From a bacterium (GTDB lineage: Bacteria; Cyanobacteriota; Vampirovibrionia; Gastranaerophilales; JAILCC01): 64,000 bases of DNA. Below, in pieces: positions 14,901-23,088 of the stretch. The stretch covers positions 1 through 64,000 of the forward strand of contig JAILCC010000008.1 in assembly GCA_024680555.1 (NCBI GenBank), written 5' to 3'. The translations under genes were made by a program, and so were the position numbers. A model generated the notes under the pieces. The model was not told the origin of the DNA and searched no databases. It saw nothing but the letters and a program-made list of their open reading frames with translations. The first letter of the stretch is position 1; the number at the start of each line of letters is the position of its first letter.

Positions 14901-17900
14901 AGAGGTTGTAGTTTAATGATTCGTTTAAAAGAGACTTGAATACATCAAGTGCTTTTCTTATTGTTTCGGGAGATGCCGAAGAACCGCCCCAAAGGCGTGT
15001 TAACATTGCTTGGTTCTTCATCCCTACCGCTTGCGCTTGTGTGTCTAAAAATCTTTTTAGAGTTGTGCTGTCATTCATATAGGCGTATTTTGCCATGTGA
15101 CTGATGACTTCCATTCCGTACGCATATACCAAGTTCGCATTTTGGCAGGCAAAATCTATCAATATTCTGTTTTCTATGTTTTTTAATTGTCCAATCATAA
15201 ATTCAGGCAAATTTAAGCCGAGTTGTTTTTCAAAATCGCCTGTTGCATTTTCAAGAATGTTTGCTATATTTTTCCTTGTAAAAAGTGGTTCTCCGTTTCG
15301 GTTTTTTGCATTAATCAAAATCCTGATGTTAGGATGGTCAATAGTTAGCTCTGGGGAGTCATCCTCTACGGCAATTTCTTCGGTTTTTTTCGAGGTTACT
15401 TTCATTTTGGCTGCTATAGTGAGCGCCAAATCTCCTCCGGCGGGTTTCCCATCTTCAAGGATGGTATCTCTAGTGGTTATAAACATTTTAAACCGTTCTT
15501 CATTAGATGCAACTTCACATATAGTATGTATCGGTACGGATGTATCCTCGCAGCAATTAAGAATACCTATGATTTTTTCCAAATGTTTTGCTTCTCTTAA
15601 AACAGAATCGAGGTCGTAACGGTCTTTAATTATGGGGCTACCGTCTTTTCGTGTTAGTGAAGAAATTTTTATAATACTTTCTACATCTGCTTCACTCTTG
15701 ATGAAAATATTCGGATACTTCATAAAGAGCGGATTTTTTTCGGGATCCAGCTTTTCAAAAATTTTAACTGCTTTTTCGCAACCGTTATGATTTATCGTAA
15801 GAGCACGCAGCGGGATTTTTTTGAAGATGCTCATATCGGGATATTTTTCCTTAAAGTGGAATAATTTAATGGCATTTTTCAGTGTAGCTGCATCGGGTAT
15901 TGCATCCCATAAAATGAAGTCCAGCTCTTCCATAACCGTTTTGAGATAGCTGATTTCAGTCGGTGTTAATTGAGCAATATTACTTATTGCATTATCATCC
16001 AAACTTACTTTTGAATTTTGGGCAATAAGCGGAAGAATATTTTCAATTATTGCTTCTCTGACTTTTGGTGAAGCTTTTGCGATGGCGTGTATTTGCTTGG
16101 GAGAGAGTTGTTTGTCTCCCAGTTCTTCTATAAAACCGAGTTCTCTTGCTGTTTGTATTTCTTTTACGCTCAGTTCCAAAAACATATCTTTTATTTCGGG
16201 AATATCAAAATGTATAGAATCTTTTCTTCCCGGAATGGCGAACAGAGGGCGTAGTTTTTCAAAGTCCGTATTTGATAATTTTGCAAAGGTTACAATATCT
16301 TTTATGGATGTACTTCTGCCTGCGCTTTCAAATTCTTCAAGCGTCAGAATACCACGTTTTTTTATCGTTGCCCACATTTGTTCATCGATTTCTTGCACGA
16401 GGTTTTCGTATCCGAAAATATCATCAAAGCTCAGTTGTTGATGTCTGCCGGGAATGTGTACTAATGTTGTATATTTATCTTTTATATAGCTTGCTACCGG
16501 CGTATCATCATCCGACAAACTTATTGGGACATCACGAAGCTTGTATGACACATGCTCTGCTCTTCTGTATGCGTCATAAATGCCCAAGTCGCTTTCTTTC
16601 ATAAGTTTTTTGAACAGAGCTTTACCGTCGGCAGACAGGATTGATATATCAAACAACAACCCCGAAGGAATCATATAATATCCTCTTTTGCCGTGTTGAA
16701 TGTCTAAAAAGCCATCGAGCTCCATACGCTCCAGTCTGTATGGGGTAAAGTCAAATATATTTTCACATACATTGCCAATGGTAGAATTGCGTTCGGGAAG
16801 GGCAACTTCTAGCAGGTCCCTTTTAATTTTTTCGGGCATTCTGGATGGATTTTGCTCATTCAATTCAGATAGCGTACGCATTATATCAACTTCCATAGCG
16901 GCAAGTTCAGGACACCTTAATGTTTTGCTGATAGCACTATTAAGCTCATAACAGTTTTCCTCCCCTTGGGGCGAATATGCTTCATACAAAGCTATACATA
17001 AATCAACGTTATCAAGATTATCTTTTATAAGGCGGAAGAGATATTCTTTTTCCGAATGACTGGGGTTTGTTTTTTGGAAAATATTTGCAATTTTTTTCCA
17101 CTGTTCTTGCGAAAGGCCGTAAAGATCTTGATTTAAGCCGGCAATATCCTTGGCGAGAAGAAGTGCTGCATTTATATCATCTGTCGAATCAAATATTTTG
17201 TAGTCTTCATCGGTGTAGGTTCTGCTGCTGCTAAATTGAGGGATGCCAAACTCAAGAACTTCTTCCTCAGTCCATGAACTGATATGCGTTTTGGGGGTGG
17301 TTGCCTGAGAAATATATTTTTCTGCAAGCATCAGGTTGAAGTCCAGAGTTCTGATGGATTCCATATCGTTATTTGCTTCAATGATGTTTCTTATTGCCCA
17401 TAAAGGTATATCTGGGTGTTGTTCGACAAAGCTAACAATGTGTCTTGCCATATCCGAGTTATCTTGAATTCTGTATAATAATTTTTTTATATTTACGTTC
17501 GGTGTTGTTGCCGCAACTGCTTGTGCATAAAGGTAGTCGAGTTTCAGTATATCGATATTATTTGATAAAAACCATAGATTATCACTATCTTTGTCGGAAG
17601 TGTGGTCTGATAAAGCATAATCCAAATCCTTTATAAGTAAACTGCCGGCAAGTTCTTTAGTTCCGCAATGTTTTATAATGATTTCCGAAATTTTTGCTTT
17701 CAATTCATCTACACCCTGTGGTACGCTTTGTGAACCCTTAAGGAAATGGGAAAAGACCTTTTTCTTGCTAAGCCTAGCTATAGCTGATAGACTTCTCTTT
17801 AAGGATGAAGGTATTTTAATCGAAGAGGCAGAAAGCCTGCTGAATTGAGTTCTAAGTGATGTAGGAGTGGACGGAGTTGTACCATCTGTTTTTATTGGAG

Positions 17901-20900
17901 TGGTTGGTGTATCAGCTGCTTTATCAGCAGTTGGTGCGGCTTTAGCCTTTTTAGAACCCTTGCTTGCTCGTGAACGTGTAGTTTTAGGTTTATCCGAACT
18001 TGTGGTTTTCTTGGGACTTGCGGCACCTAAAACAAGCGGTGCGCTGGCAACGCTTTCTGCCGAAGCTTCTGCAAGTAAACTTGCCACTGCCGAAGGTATT
18101 GCAGGAAGTTGAGCCCCATAAACGCTTAAATATGGTGCAATTGTCGTGGCGAATTGGGTTCCTGCATTGATTGTGCGGGCTAAAGCATCTCTTATTTTGC
18201 TACCTTTTGTATCAAGTTCCGGAGGCGTGTGGTTTTCTACAATCGGTGCAACCGGTGGTTTGGCAATTCCTGCTATTGCGCCGGTTACGGCTTTTGCCGC
18301 AGCCGTTGTCGGAATATCAACAGGCGGAACTGATGTTGTAGGACTTAAATCAGGACAGACCTTCTTAAAACCGCTGACGACAGGATTTGTTTCACCTGCG
18401 GGAGTTAGCGGATAATTTTGAGGAGTATGCGTCAGTGCAGGGTTTTCAATATTTATAAGCGGTTTTGATTGAGCTTCAATAAAACGAATTACGGAGTTTC
18501 TAAATCTGAAAATTGCGCCCAAAGTAGCTTGTTCTTCAATGCTTAACAGTGTTCCTCCGGTACAATCGGGTGAAGTGTACTTGTACATAAAGGCTCTTTG
18601 CGTGGAAACACTTCCCGAATCCGCAACAATGTCAGGCGTGCCTTGGGTTATTATTTCCGTGGGTTTTGTCGCACCCAAACTTGTTTCTTTCATTTGTATT
18701 ATGTCTATGTCTTTTGGTGAAAAATGAACACCGTCATACAGTTTGCGCATAAAGGTAAGTACCTTATCTACACTTTCTGCGGAAAATTCGTCACCTTTGA
18801 TTGATTGCATAAGCGCTTGATATTCAGGGTTGTCCTTTTGGGTGTGTTTAAATGTTTTTAAAAGATTTTCATAATCATACTTGGCTTGTTCTTGCGGTGA
18901 CATTTTTGCGTATTTAGCTTCTGATATTTTACCTTTTACCGCTCCTATTGCATCACCGGCAAGTGAAAAACCTAATGCAATTGCGCCGCCGTATGCACCT
19001 GTTTTCAAGGCTTCTTTGAATGCGGTTGAAATATCTTCTCCGGATACAACGCCAACTCCGAATCTCATTGTCGAGCCTGCAGCAAAACCGCCCGAAACGG
19101 AGCCTGCAGCTTTTGCAATTATTATTGCTTTGTCGGGACTTACATTAAATTGCGTGCATAAAGCTTTATACGCTTCGGGAGTTGCTTTATTTGCGACTGC
19201 AGCGAATAACTTGAATGAAGCGTACGTTAGAGCGGTATCTCGTGTTATATTACCGATATCACTGCTCGTAAGCCCATCTGCATCAGAGCTTTCTTCTATT
19301 GTGGACATTGCTGCAAAAGCACCTGCTGCGGCAAGGGCGCTTCCTCCGGTAAGCATACTTACGCCGATTAGAACTGCCATATTCATTATATTCTTGGCGG
19401 TTGCCTGATTTTCAATAAAATCATTCAACTTGTCTTCAGCAATGCTATGTCCCACAACATTTCTAAGGGCTGCACTGTATTCTCCGACTATACTGTCATA
19501 ATCTTTATCTTTGAAAACTGCGGCGCTAAAATCTTCCGATTCTTTGATAAAATCCTGAACCAGAATTTTATAGTCATTTCCGGAAGCTTTTCCTATGATA
19601 TTATGCTGTTTGCTTTTAGCCTTAATCCATTCTATGCAAAGCTGTTTGTTATTATTAAATTTTTTCATTAAGGCTTTTTCAAGCGGGGAAAGCCTCGACA
19701 TAAGATGTGCTTGATACAACAAATCATGTTTGTATTTATCAATGTCTTCTAGTGTTCCGAGCATACAATATTCTTTTTGCCAGTCTTTCAGCTCTTGTTC
19801 TTCTTTCAATTCATCGGAAGCTTTTTTAAATAATTTTGCGCAAGATGCGAGCTGAAATGCGGTTTGCGCACTTTTAAGTTTATAAACATTTTCAGCCTTA
19901 AAATCTACCAGAGTAAGAGATTTGTATTTTTCCATAAATTCAACTAGAGAGTTGAATTTATGAATATCTTGCGTGGCATTTTTTAATTTAACGGCGCCAG
20001 TAAATTCTTTATTGATAGCTTCATCAACATCTGAAATGCTTGTTCCTCCGAATGCTTCAATCATAACCTGTTGAAACATGGAAATATATCCCATATCGTC
20101 CAAGGTTTTTCCGAATGTATTACTTATATCAATAATTTGTTTTTGTTTTGAGTCGGCAGCCTCGGCTGCAGCCGATTTAACGCTTAAAAAGCCGTGAGTC
20201 ATTACCTGATTTGCCGCATTAGCAACACTGTAAATTGGTCTGAAAGTATTGACCTGCATGAAGTTACCGTCTAATTCTTTTCGGTGTGCTAATTGGAAAT
20301 ATGCATCCATATCTCTCAACGTTAATGATTCCTGCAAAGATGCAGTTATATTAAAGCCGGGAACATAGACAGTATTACCGCTTTTGTCTCCTGAAACAGA
20401 ATCGGAGGAGAGGTTAATGTTGATAAAACCCAGAGGTCTTTCTTTTTCTAACCCTTTTTGTGATGTAAAGCTCTTAAATCCAGGCAGATAAATAGTATTG
20501 CCGCTTTTATCGCCCAAAACATTTTCGGGATTAGAGGTAAAAGTAATTTGTATCAAGCCGCACGGACTTATTTCTTCTATACCTGATGCGGATGTTTTGA
20601 CTTTGTAACTCGGAACAAAAACTTTTCCATCTCTTTTATTACCGAGGACTTTGGCAAGCTCCGGAGAAAGAGCTATCATTGTAAGGTCGGAGTAGTCATA
20701 ATGAGAAGAATCTGCTTTAAAAAGGTATAACGGTTGCTTGTCAGTTCTTTTTCCGGGCGTTTTTAAAGCGGAAAAGTAAGGCGTTTTGACAGGTTCGGGT
20801 AAGAGAAAATCACCTTGTAAAAACAAGGTTTCTTGGGGTTTCTTGGCGCTTTCAAATAAATTCCAAGGGAAAAAGACTTGTTCAGTAGGAGTATTATCCT

Positions 20901-21018
20901 CAAACAACTGAATTTGAGACAAATCAATACGTTTTTCCTCGGGTTGTTCAACCTCGGAAAAATCAGCATTTTGCTGCCCGATTTTTATCTGTTTTATTCT
21001 AAAATCTTCTTCTGACAT
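11881..21018 (-). CDS. Giant 3045-residue multidomain protein: N-terminal repeats, kinase-like domain, HD phosphohydrolase domain
   Basis: One uninterrupted frame, ribosome-binding site AGGA 7 nt before ATG. In order: three N-terminal repeats (about 130-230) with cores GNKRDGKVFVPSYK, GDKSGNTIYLPGF and GDKSGNTVYVPGF; a helical part; a Gly/Ala-rich hydrophobic region (about 545-700, SMLTGGSALAAAGAFAAMS); a Pro/Thr/Lys-rich linker (about 860-1090); a long helical middle (1100-2250); a kinase-like domain (about 2290-2490) with glycine-rich GTQGGSNEG, Lys in FYVKFPS (about 2320), Glu in EVLASRLYREAG, NWDITRNNN (about 2394) and DVGG (about 2414); an HD domain with His near 2602, LFHDISK (about 2640), NHHW (about 2686) and Asp in AEADLSS (about 2723); and an unassigned C-terminus. 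No signal peptide. The kinase and HD assignments are from motif order alone. Confidence 0.85.
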   Translation of the reverse strand: MSEEDFRIKQIKIGQQNADFSEVEQPEEKRIDLSQIQLFEDNTPTEQVFFPWNLFESAKKPQETLFLQGDFLLPEPVKTPYFSALKTPGKRTDKQPLYLFKADSSHYDYSDLTMIALSPELAKVLGNKRDGKVFVPSYKVKTSASGIEEISPCGLIQITFTSNPENVLGDKSGNTIYLPGFKSFTSQKGLEKERPLGFININLSSDSVSGDKSGNTVYVPGFNITASLQESLTLRDMDAYFQLAHRKELDGNFMQVNTFRPIYSVANAANQVMTHGFLSVKSAAAEAADSKQKQIIDISNTFGKTLDDMGYISMFQQVMIEAFGGTSISDVDEAINKEFTGAVKLKNATQDIHKFNSLVEFMEKYKSLTLVDFKAENVYKLKSAQTAFQLASCAKLFKKASDELKEEQELKDWQKEYCMLGTLEDIDKYKHDLLYQAHLMSRLSPLEKALMKKFNNNKQLCIEWIKAKSKQHNIIGKASGNDYKILVQDFIKESEDFSAAVFKDKDYDSIVGEYSAALRNVVGHSIAEDKLNDFIENQATAKNIMNMAVLIGVSMLTGGSALAAAGAFAAMSTIEESSDADGLTSSDIGNITRDTALTYASFKLFAAVANKATPEAYKALCTQFNVSPDKAIIIAKAAGSVSGGFAAGSTMRFGVGVVSGEDISTAFKEALKTGAYGGAIALGFSLAGDAIGAVKGKISEAKYAKMSPQEQAKYDYENLLKTFKHTQKDNPEYQALMQSIKGDEFSAESVDKVLTFMRKLYDGVHFSPKDIDIIQMKETSLGATKPTEIITQGTPDIVADSGSVSTQRAFMYKYTSPDCTGGTLLSIEEQATLGAIFRFRNSVIRFIEAQSKPLINIENPALTHTPQNYPLTPAGETNPVVSGFKKVCPDLSPTTSVPPVDIPTTAAAKAVTGAIAGIAKPPVAPIVENHTPPELDTKGSKIRDALARTINAGTQFATTIAPYLSVYGAQLPAIPSAVASLLAEASAESVASAPLVLGAASPKKTTSSDKPKTTRSRASKGSKKAKAAPTADKAADTPTTPIKTDGTTPSTPTSLRTQFSRLSASSIKIPSSLKRSLSAIARLSKKKVFSHFLKGSQSVPQGVDELKAKISEIIIKHCGTKELAGSLLIKDLDYALSDHTSDKDSDNLWFLSNNIDILKLDYLYAQAVAATTPNVNIKKLLYRIQDNSDMARHIVSFVEQHPDIPLWAIRNIIEANNDMESIRTLDFNLMLAEKYISQATTPKTHISSWTEEEVLEFGIPQFSSSRTYTDEDYKIFDSTDDINAALLLAKDIAGLNQDLYGLSQEQWKKIANIFQKTNPSHSEKEYLFRLIKDNLDNVDLCIALYEAYSPQGEENCYELNSAISKTLRCPELAAMEVDIMRTLSELNEQNPSRMPEKIKRDLLEVALPERNSTIGNVCENIFDFTPYRLERMELDGFLDIQHGKRGYYMIPSGLLFDISILSADGKALFKKLMKESDLGIYDAYRRAEHVSYKLRDVPISLSDDDTPVASYIKDKYTTLVHIPGRHQQLSFDDIFGYENLVQEIDEQMWATIKKRGILTLEEFESAGRSTSIKDIVTFAKLSNTDFEKLRPLFAIPGRKDSIHFDIPEIKDMFLELSVKEIQTARELGFIEELGDKQLSPKQIHAIAKASPKVREAIIENILPLIAQNSKVSLDDNAISNIAQLTPTEISYLKTVMEELDFILWDAIPDAATLKNAIKLFHFKEKYPDMSIFKKIPLRALTINHNGCEKAVKIFEKLDPEKNPLFMKYPNIFIKSEADVESIIKISSLTRKDGSPIIKDRYDLDSVLREAKHLEKIIGILNCCEDTSVPIHTICEVASNEERFKMFITTRDTILEDGKPAGGDLALTIAAKMKVTSKKTEEIAVEDDSPELTIDHPNIRILINAKNRNGEPLFTRKNIANILENATGDFEKQLGLNLPEFMIGQLKNIENRILIDFACQNANLVYAYGMEVISHMAKYAYMNDSTTLKRFLDTQAQAVGMKNQAMLTRLWGGSSASPETIRKALDVFKSLLNESLNYNLFDKINALPVNNALKLKLATNNLTITEEGLDRAIRYFKSLDKSKLAQCSDENVSEMITLKAMEITSQNVSDNLALLGKASDLQEKFSQIEKELFSDELEKISAQVAKALSQVITPAQVEKADMTRFFRSFAFNADAINGQTPDSILSSSGFAQFLQENGKRGIELAFSRKDFIKALNRILRPLDEKTASDIISKIGITFPTRVARLAEVPKVQKPASTFTETPYTSEMLEDYEKAHLASKETSPIDLIFNGEIMSFTKYEGTQGGSNEGYIVKAINGDLFYVKFPSTKDAATQEVLASRLYREAGILTPEISFIKTSEGKVGIASKIIPSTHNITSPDEIIAFQSGFAVDAWLANWDITRNNNAVFSVHDDTCARMDVGGSLEYRARGEKKNSNDFDYKVRALSSLLANNTDNPIVQQISISSLRESMERILSISDETIAALTEQSGCPKTVAETLIARKKYIANIYNQLGNLPQSDFITPDLLLELDKNILYDNGSAFNGILTDLKLDLNNPVERQVHDLVHEFIYENQLQVENPEIKELLTQIIKAFPEYMSIIGKQQHHTHACSLEGHMLSVLNKAVNSPEYADLSKMDKLVLKLAILFHDISKSENLIDHSHPKISSMYARDILKRANLPVATKERIIELIENHHWFKRANSNPTESDMKEIAARFRRNGDLVLAKIFAEADLSSIRPGFERGLIENLPATYKKLQALQKEMHSIGSFTYTTPFIRRIMGDKANVAYERNGHTYNISVLNFSRNAKGKENVGTVITDETDLRDFGFITSNGLPVSKKDISFLAHCTENPMDVFYLGDITANADICTSNITLDNIRFYDGKNACGVILEPVEQANIGSSLDTNQGSGRHKNFVNFSSEIWAYSRKDGHISEKKENAATFRRCAFTDYMEQLGIPLSEEEYGEIHKIFFEQMYLSHIHDIRLSTGRIIKEKELMAAIKYTDEQIRANKHSHNETNVYAPKIRALFATEDSLDKVPLKLLIAAEELGIPIFLLGKQ

Positions 21019-21058
21019 GCCAAGTTCCTGAGGGGAAATACCTACCTTACGTATAGTC

Positions 21059-21098
21059 TATCGGTTCAAAGCCGATAAATCTTTAGGCTTTTTATCGG
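21059..21098 (-). promoter_or_regulatory. Mutually exclusive hairpins upstream of the giant gene
   Basis: TATCGG (21059-21064), CCGATAAA (21072-21079) and TTTATCGG (21091-21098) can form two alternative stems, because the middle block pairs with either neighbour. The element lies 41-80 nt before the minus-strand start at 21018 and would be in its leader RNA. This arrangement is typical of attenuators or switches. It could also serve the divergent hydE promoter as DNA. No known riboswitch consensus matches. Confidence 0.45.
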
Positions 21099-21150
21099 AA
21101 TATTTACAAAAATTTACAAAAAAAATTTGATATAAAAGCTATTGTATGCG

Positions 21151-21159
21151 TGCTATAAT
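21151..21159 (+). promoter_or_regulatory. Extended -10 promoter of hydE
   Basis: TGCTATAAT is an extended -10 box (TATAAT at 21154-21159). A TTGATA at 21127-21132 is too far (21 bp) for a standard -35. The ATG at 21167 lies 7 nt further, predicting a leaderless mRNA and excluding the in-frame ATG at 21146. Confidence 0.6.
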
Positions 21160-21166
21160 TCCTCTT

Positions 21167-22159
21167 ATGGAAATATTTTCAAAAAAAGAAATAGTTGAAA
21201 TACTGAGTAATGACGATAAGAATGATTGGCTTTTCTCTTTGGCGGATAAAGTCAGAAAAGAATACGTCGGAGATGCAGTTCACCTTAGGGGGCTTATTGA
21301 ATTTTCTAATATTTGTAAAAGAACTTGTAAGTATTGTGGACTAAGGTGCGAAAATAAAAATATTGACCGTTACCGCATAGAAGCGGAGGACATAATTTTT
21401 TATGCAAAAAAAGCGGCGGAAATGGGCTATAGGACTGTTGTTTTGCAGTCGGGAGAGGATGAATTTTACAACGCAAAAAAACTTGCCGAGATTGTCAAAG
21501 AAATAAAGAAGGCAGATGTGGCGGTTACTCTGAGTGTTGGCGAAATGAGTTTTGATGATTATAAAATGCTGAAGGATGCAGGTGCGGATAGGTACCTTTT
21601 ACGTATTGAAACTACGGACAGAAATTTGTACAAGCAAATGCATCCGAATATGGATTTTGATAACCGCAAGAGATGTTTGAAAGATTTGCGTACTTTGGGC
21701 TACGAAGTCGGAACGGGTTGTCTTGTCGGTTTAAAGGGGCAAACTATAGAGTCGCTTGCGGATGATATTTTGTTTTTTATGGAGATAAATGCTGATATGG
21801 TGGGAATAGGTCCTTTTATTGCTCATCCCGATACTCCTTTAAAAGATGCACCAAACGGAAGTTTCTCCTTGGCCCTGAAAGTTATGGCGCTGACGAGAAT
21901 TTTATTGAAAAATATAAATATCCCGGCAACAACCGCTATGGAAACGCTTAATCCCAACGGCAGAATTATTGCACTTCAAAGCGGTGCCAACGTGGTTATG
22001 CCAAATGTTACTTCGACCGAATACCGCAAAAAATATGAAATTTATCCTAATAAAATTTGTATAAACGAAAACCCCGAACAGTGTCGAGGTTGTATTGAAA
22101 ATAAAATCAAATCCATCGGCAGAACGATAGCGACTGACTGCGGATTTAGAAAGAAATAA
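21167..22159 (+). CDS. hydE: [FeFe]-hydrogenase H-cluster maturase HydE (radical SAM)
   Basis: HydE is a radical SAM enzyme that, with HydF and HydG, builds the active-site di-iron cluster of [FeFe] hydrogenase. The radical SAM cluster motif is C50-x3-C54-x2-C57 (ICKRTCKYCG). Family features include RTVVLQSGED, RIETTDRNLY, GCLVGLKGQT, GPFIAHPDTPL, and the C-terminal GANVVMPNVTSTEYR. It resembles biotin synthase, but the GPFIAHPDTPL and MPNVT segments favour HydE. 330 residues from 21167. No hydF, hydG or hydrogenase gene is in the window. The gene implies an anaerobic, H2-metabolising host. Confidence 0.85.
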   Translation: MEIFSKKEIVEILSNDDKNDWLFSLADKVRKEYVGDAVHLRGLIEFSNICKRTCKYCGLRCENKNIDRYRIEAEDIIFYAKKAAEMGYRTVVLQSGEDEFYNAKKLAEIVKEIKKADVAVTLSVGEMSFDDYKMLKDAGADRYLLRIETTDRNLYKQMHPNMDFDNRKRCLKDLRTLGYEVGTGCLVGLKGQTIESLADDILFFMEINADMVGIGPFIAHPDTPLKDAPNGSFSLALKVMALTRILLKNINIPATTAMETLNPNGRIIALQSGANVVMPNVTSTEYRKKYEIYPNKICINENPEQCRGCIENKIKSIGRTIATDCGFRKK

Positions 22160-22161
22160 AA

Positions 22162-23073
22162 TTATTCTTCAAACAATACGCTTGAAAGATATCTTTCGCC
22201 GGTGTCGGGAAGAAGTGCAACAACGGTTTTGTCGGGATTTTCATTTGCAAGATTTATTGCCGCAAATAGGTTTGCTCCGGATGAAATTCCGATAAGAAGC
22301 CCTTCCGTTTGCGGTGCTGCTTTTGCTGTTGCTATAGCATCTTCGTTTGAAACCGTAATAATTTTATCAACAACATTTCTGTCGAATGTGTCGGGAACAA
22401 AGCCTGCGCCAATTCCCTGAATTTTGTGCGGACCTGATTGACCACCGGATAAAACGGGGCTAGACAAGGGTTCTACCGCAACAATTGTAACGTCGCCTTT
22501 TTGTTCTTTTAAGTATTTTCCTACGCCCGAAACCGTTCCGCCTGTTCCTACGCCTGCAACAAAAATATCAATTTTGCCGTCTGTGTCTTTCCAGATTTCA
22601 TGAGCGGTTGTATTGTAGTGCTTTAAGGGGTTTGCAGGGTTTTTAAATTGCTGCGGAATAAAAGAATTCGGAGTGTTGTTATGAAGTTCTTCTGCTTTTT
22701 CAATTGCACCTTTCATACCTTTTGCTCCTTCTGTAAGAACAAGCTGAGCGCCATAGGCTTTCAAAAGTTTTCTTCTTTCCAGACTCATAGTTTCCGGCAT
22801 AGTTAAAATTAGCTTGTACCCTTTAATTGCGCTAATTAATGCCAAACCGATACCAGTGTTGCCGCTTGTAGGTTCAATAATCGTTGTATCTTTATTGATT
22901 ATACCTTGAGCTTCCGCTGCTTCAATCATAGCAAGGGCAACTCTGTCTTTTACCGAGCCTGCCGGATTAAAAAATTCAACTTTTACATACAAATTGTTAC
23001 TTTTTGCCAATTTGTTAATTTTTACAAGGGGTGTGTTTCCGATTGTGTCAATAATGTTATTGTATTTTGTCAT
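22162..23073 (-). CDS. cysK: Cysteine synthase A (O-acetylserine sulfhydrylase)
   Basis: PLP enzyme making cysteine from O-acetylserine and sulfide. 303 residues, normal length. The PLP lysine is K42 in NPAGSVKDR; the phosphate-binding loop is PTSGNTGIGLA (69 onward); the second glycine-rich loop is GVGTGGTVSGVGKYL. The gene is 15 bp downstream of mnmA on the same strand, so sulfur supply and tRNA thiolation may be co-expressed. It is convergent with hydE, with only 2 bp between the stops. Confidence 0.95.
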   Translation of the reverse strand: MTKYNNIIDTIGNTPLVKINKLAKSNNLYVKVEFFNPAGSVKDRVALAMIEAAEAQGIINKDTTIIEPTSGNTGIGLALISAIKGYKLILTMPETMSLERRKLLKAYGAQLVLTEGAKGMKGAIEKAEELHNNTPNSFIPQQFKNPANPLKHYNTTAHEIWKDTDGKIDIFVAGVGTGGTVSGVGKYLKEQKGDVTIVAVEPLSSPVLSGGQSGPHKIQGIGAGFVPDTFDRNVVDKIITVSNEDAIATAKAAPQTEGLLIGISSGANLFAAINLANENPDKTVVALLPDTGERYLSSVLFEE

Positions 23074-23088
23074 TGTTTTTTCTCCTTA

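Noticed and set aside
18881..19408. 175-residue plus-strand frame within the giant gene
   Set aside because: Antisense shadow of Ala/Gly-rich coding sequence, no start signals.
21059..21077. TATCGG-TTCAAAG-CCGATA resembles a tRNA T arm
   Set aside because: The loop ends in G rather than a pyrimidine and no acceptor, anticodon or D arm can be found at the right distance, so it is not a tRNA.
21000..21150. TPP riboswitch (CTTTGAACCGAT and GTAAGG on the minus strand)
   Set aside because: The 5' half of the TPP consensus (GGGG...CTGAGA) is absent, and the downstream gene has no link to thiamine.
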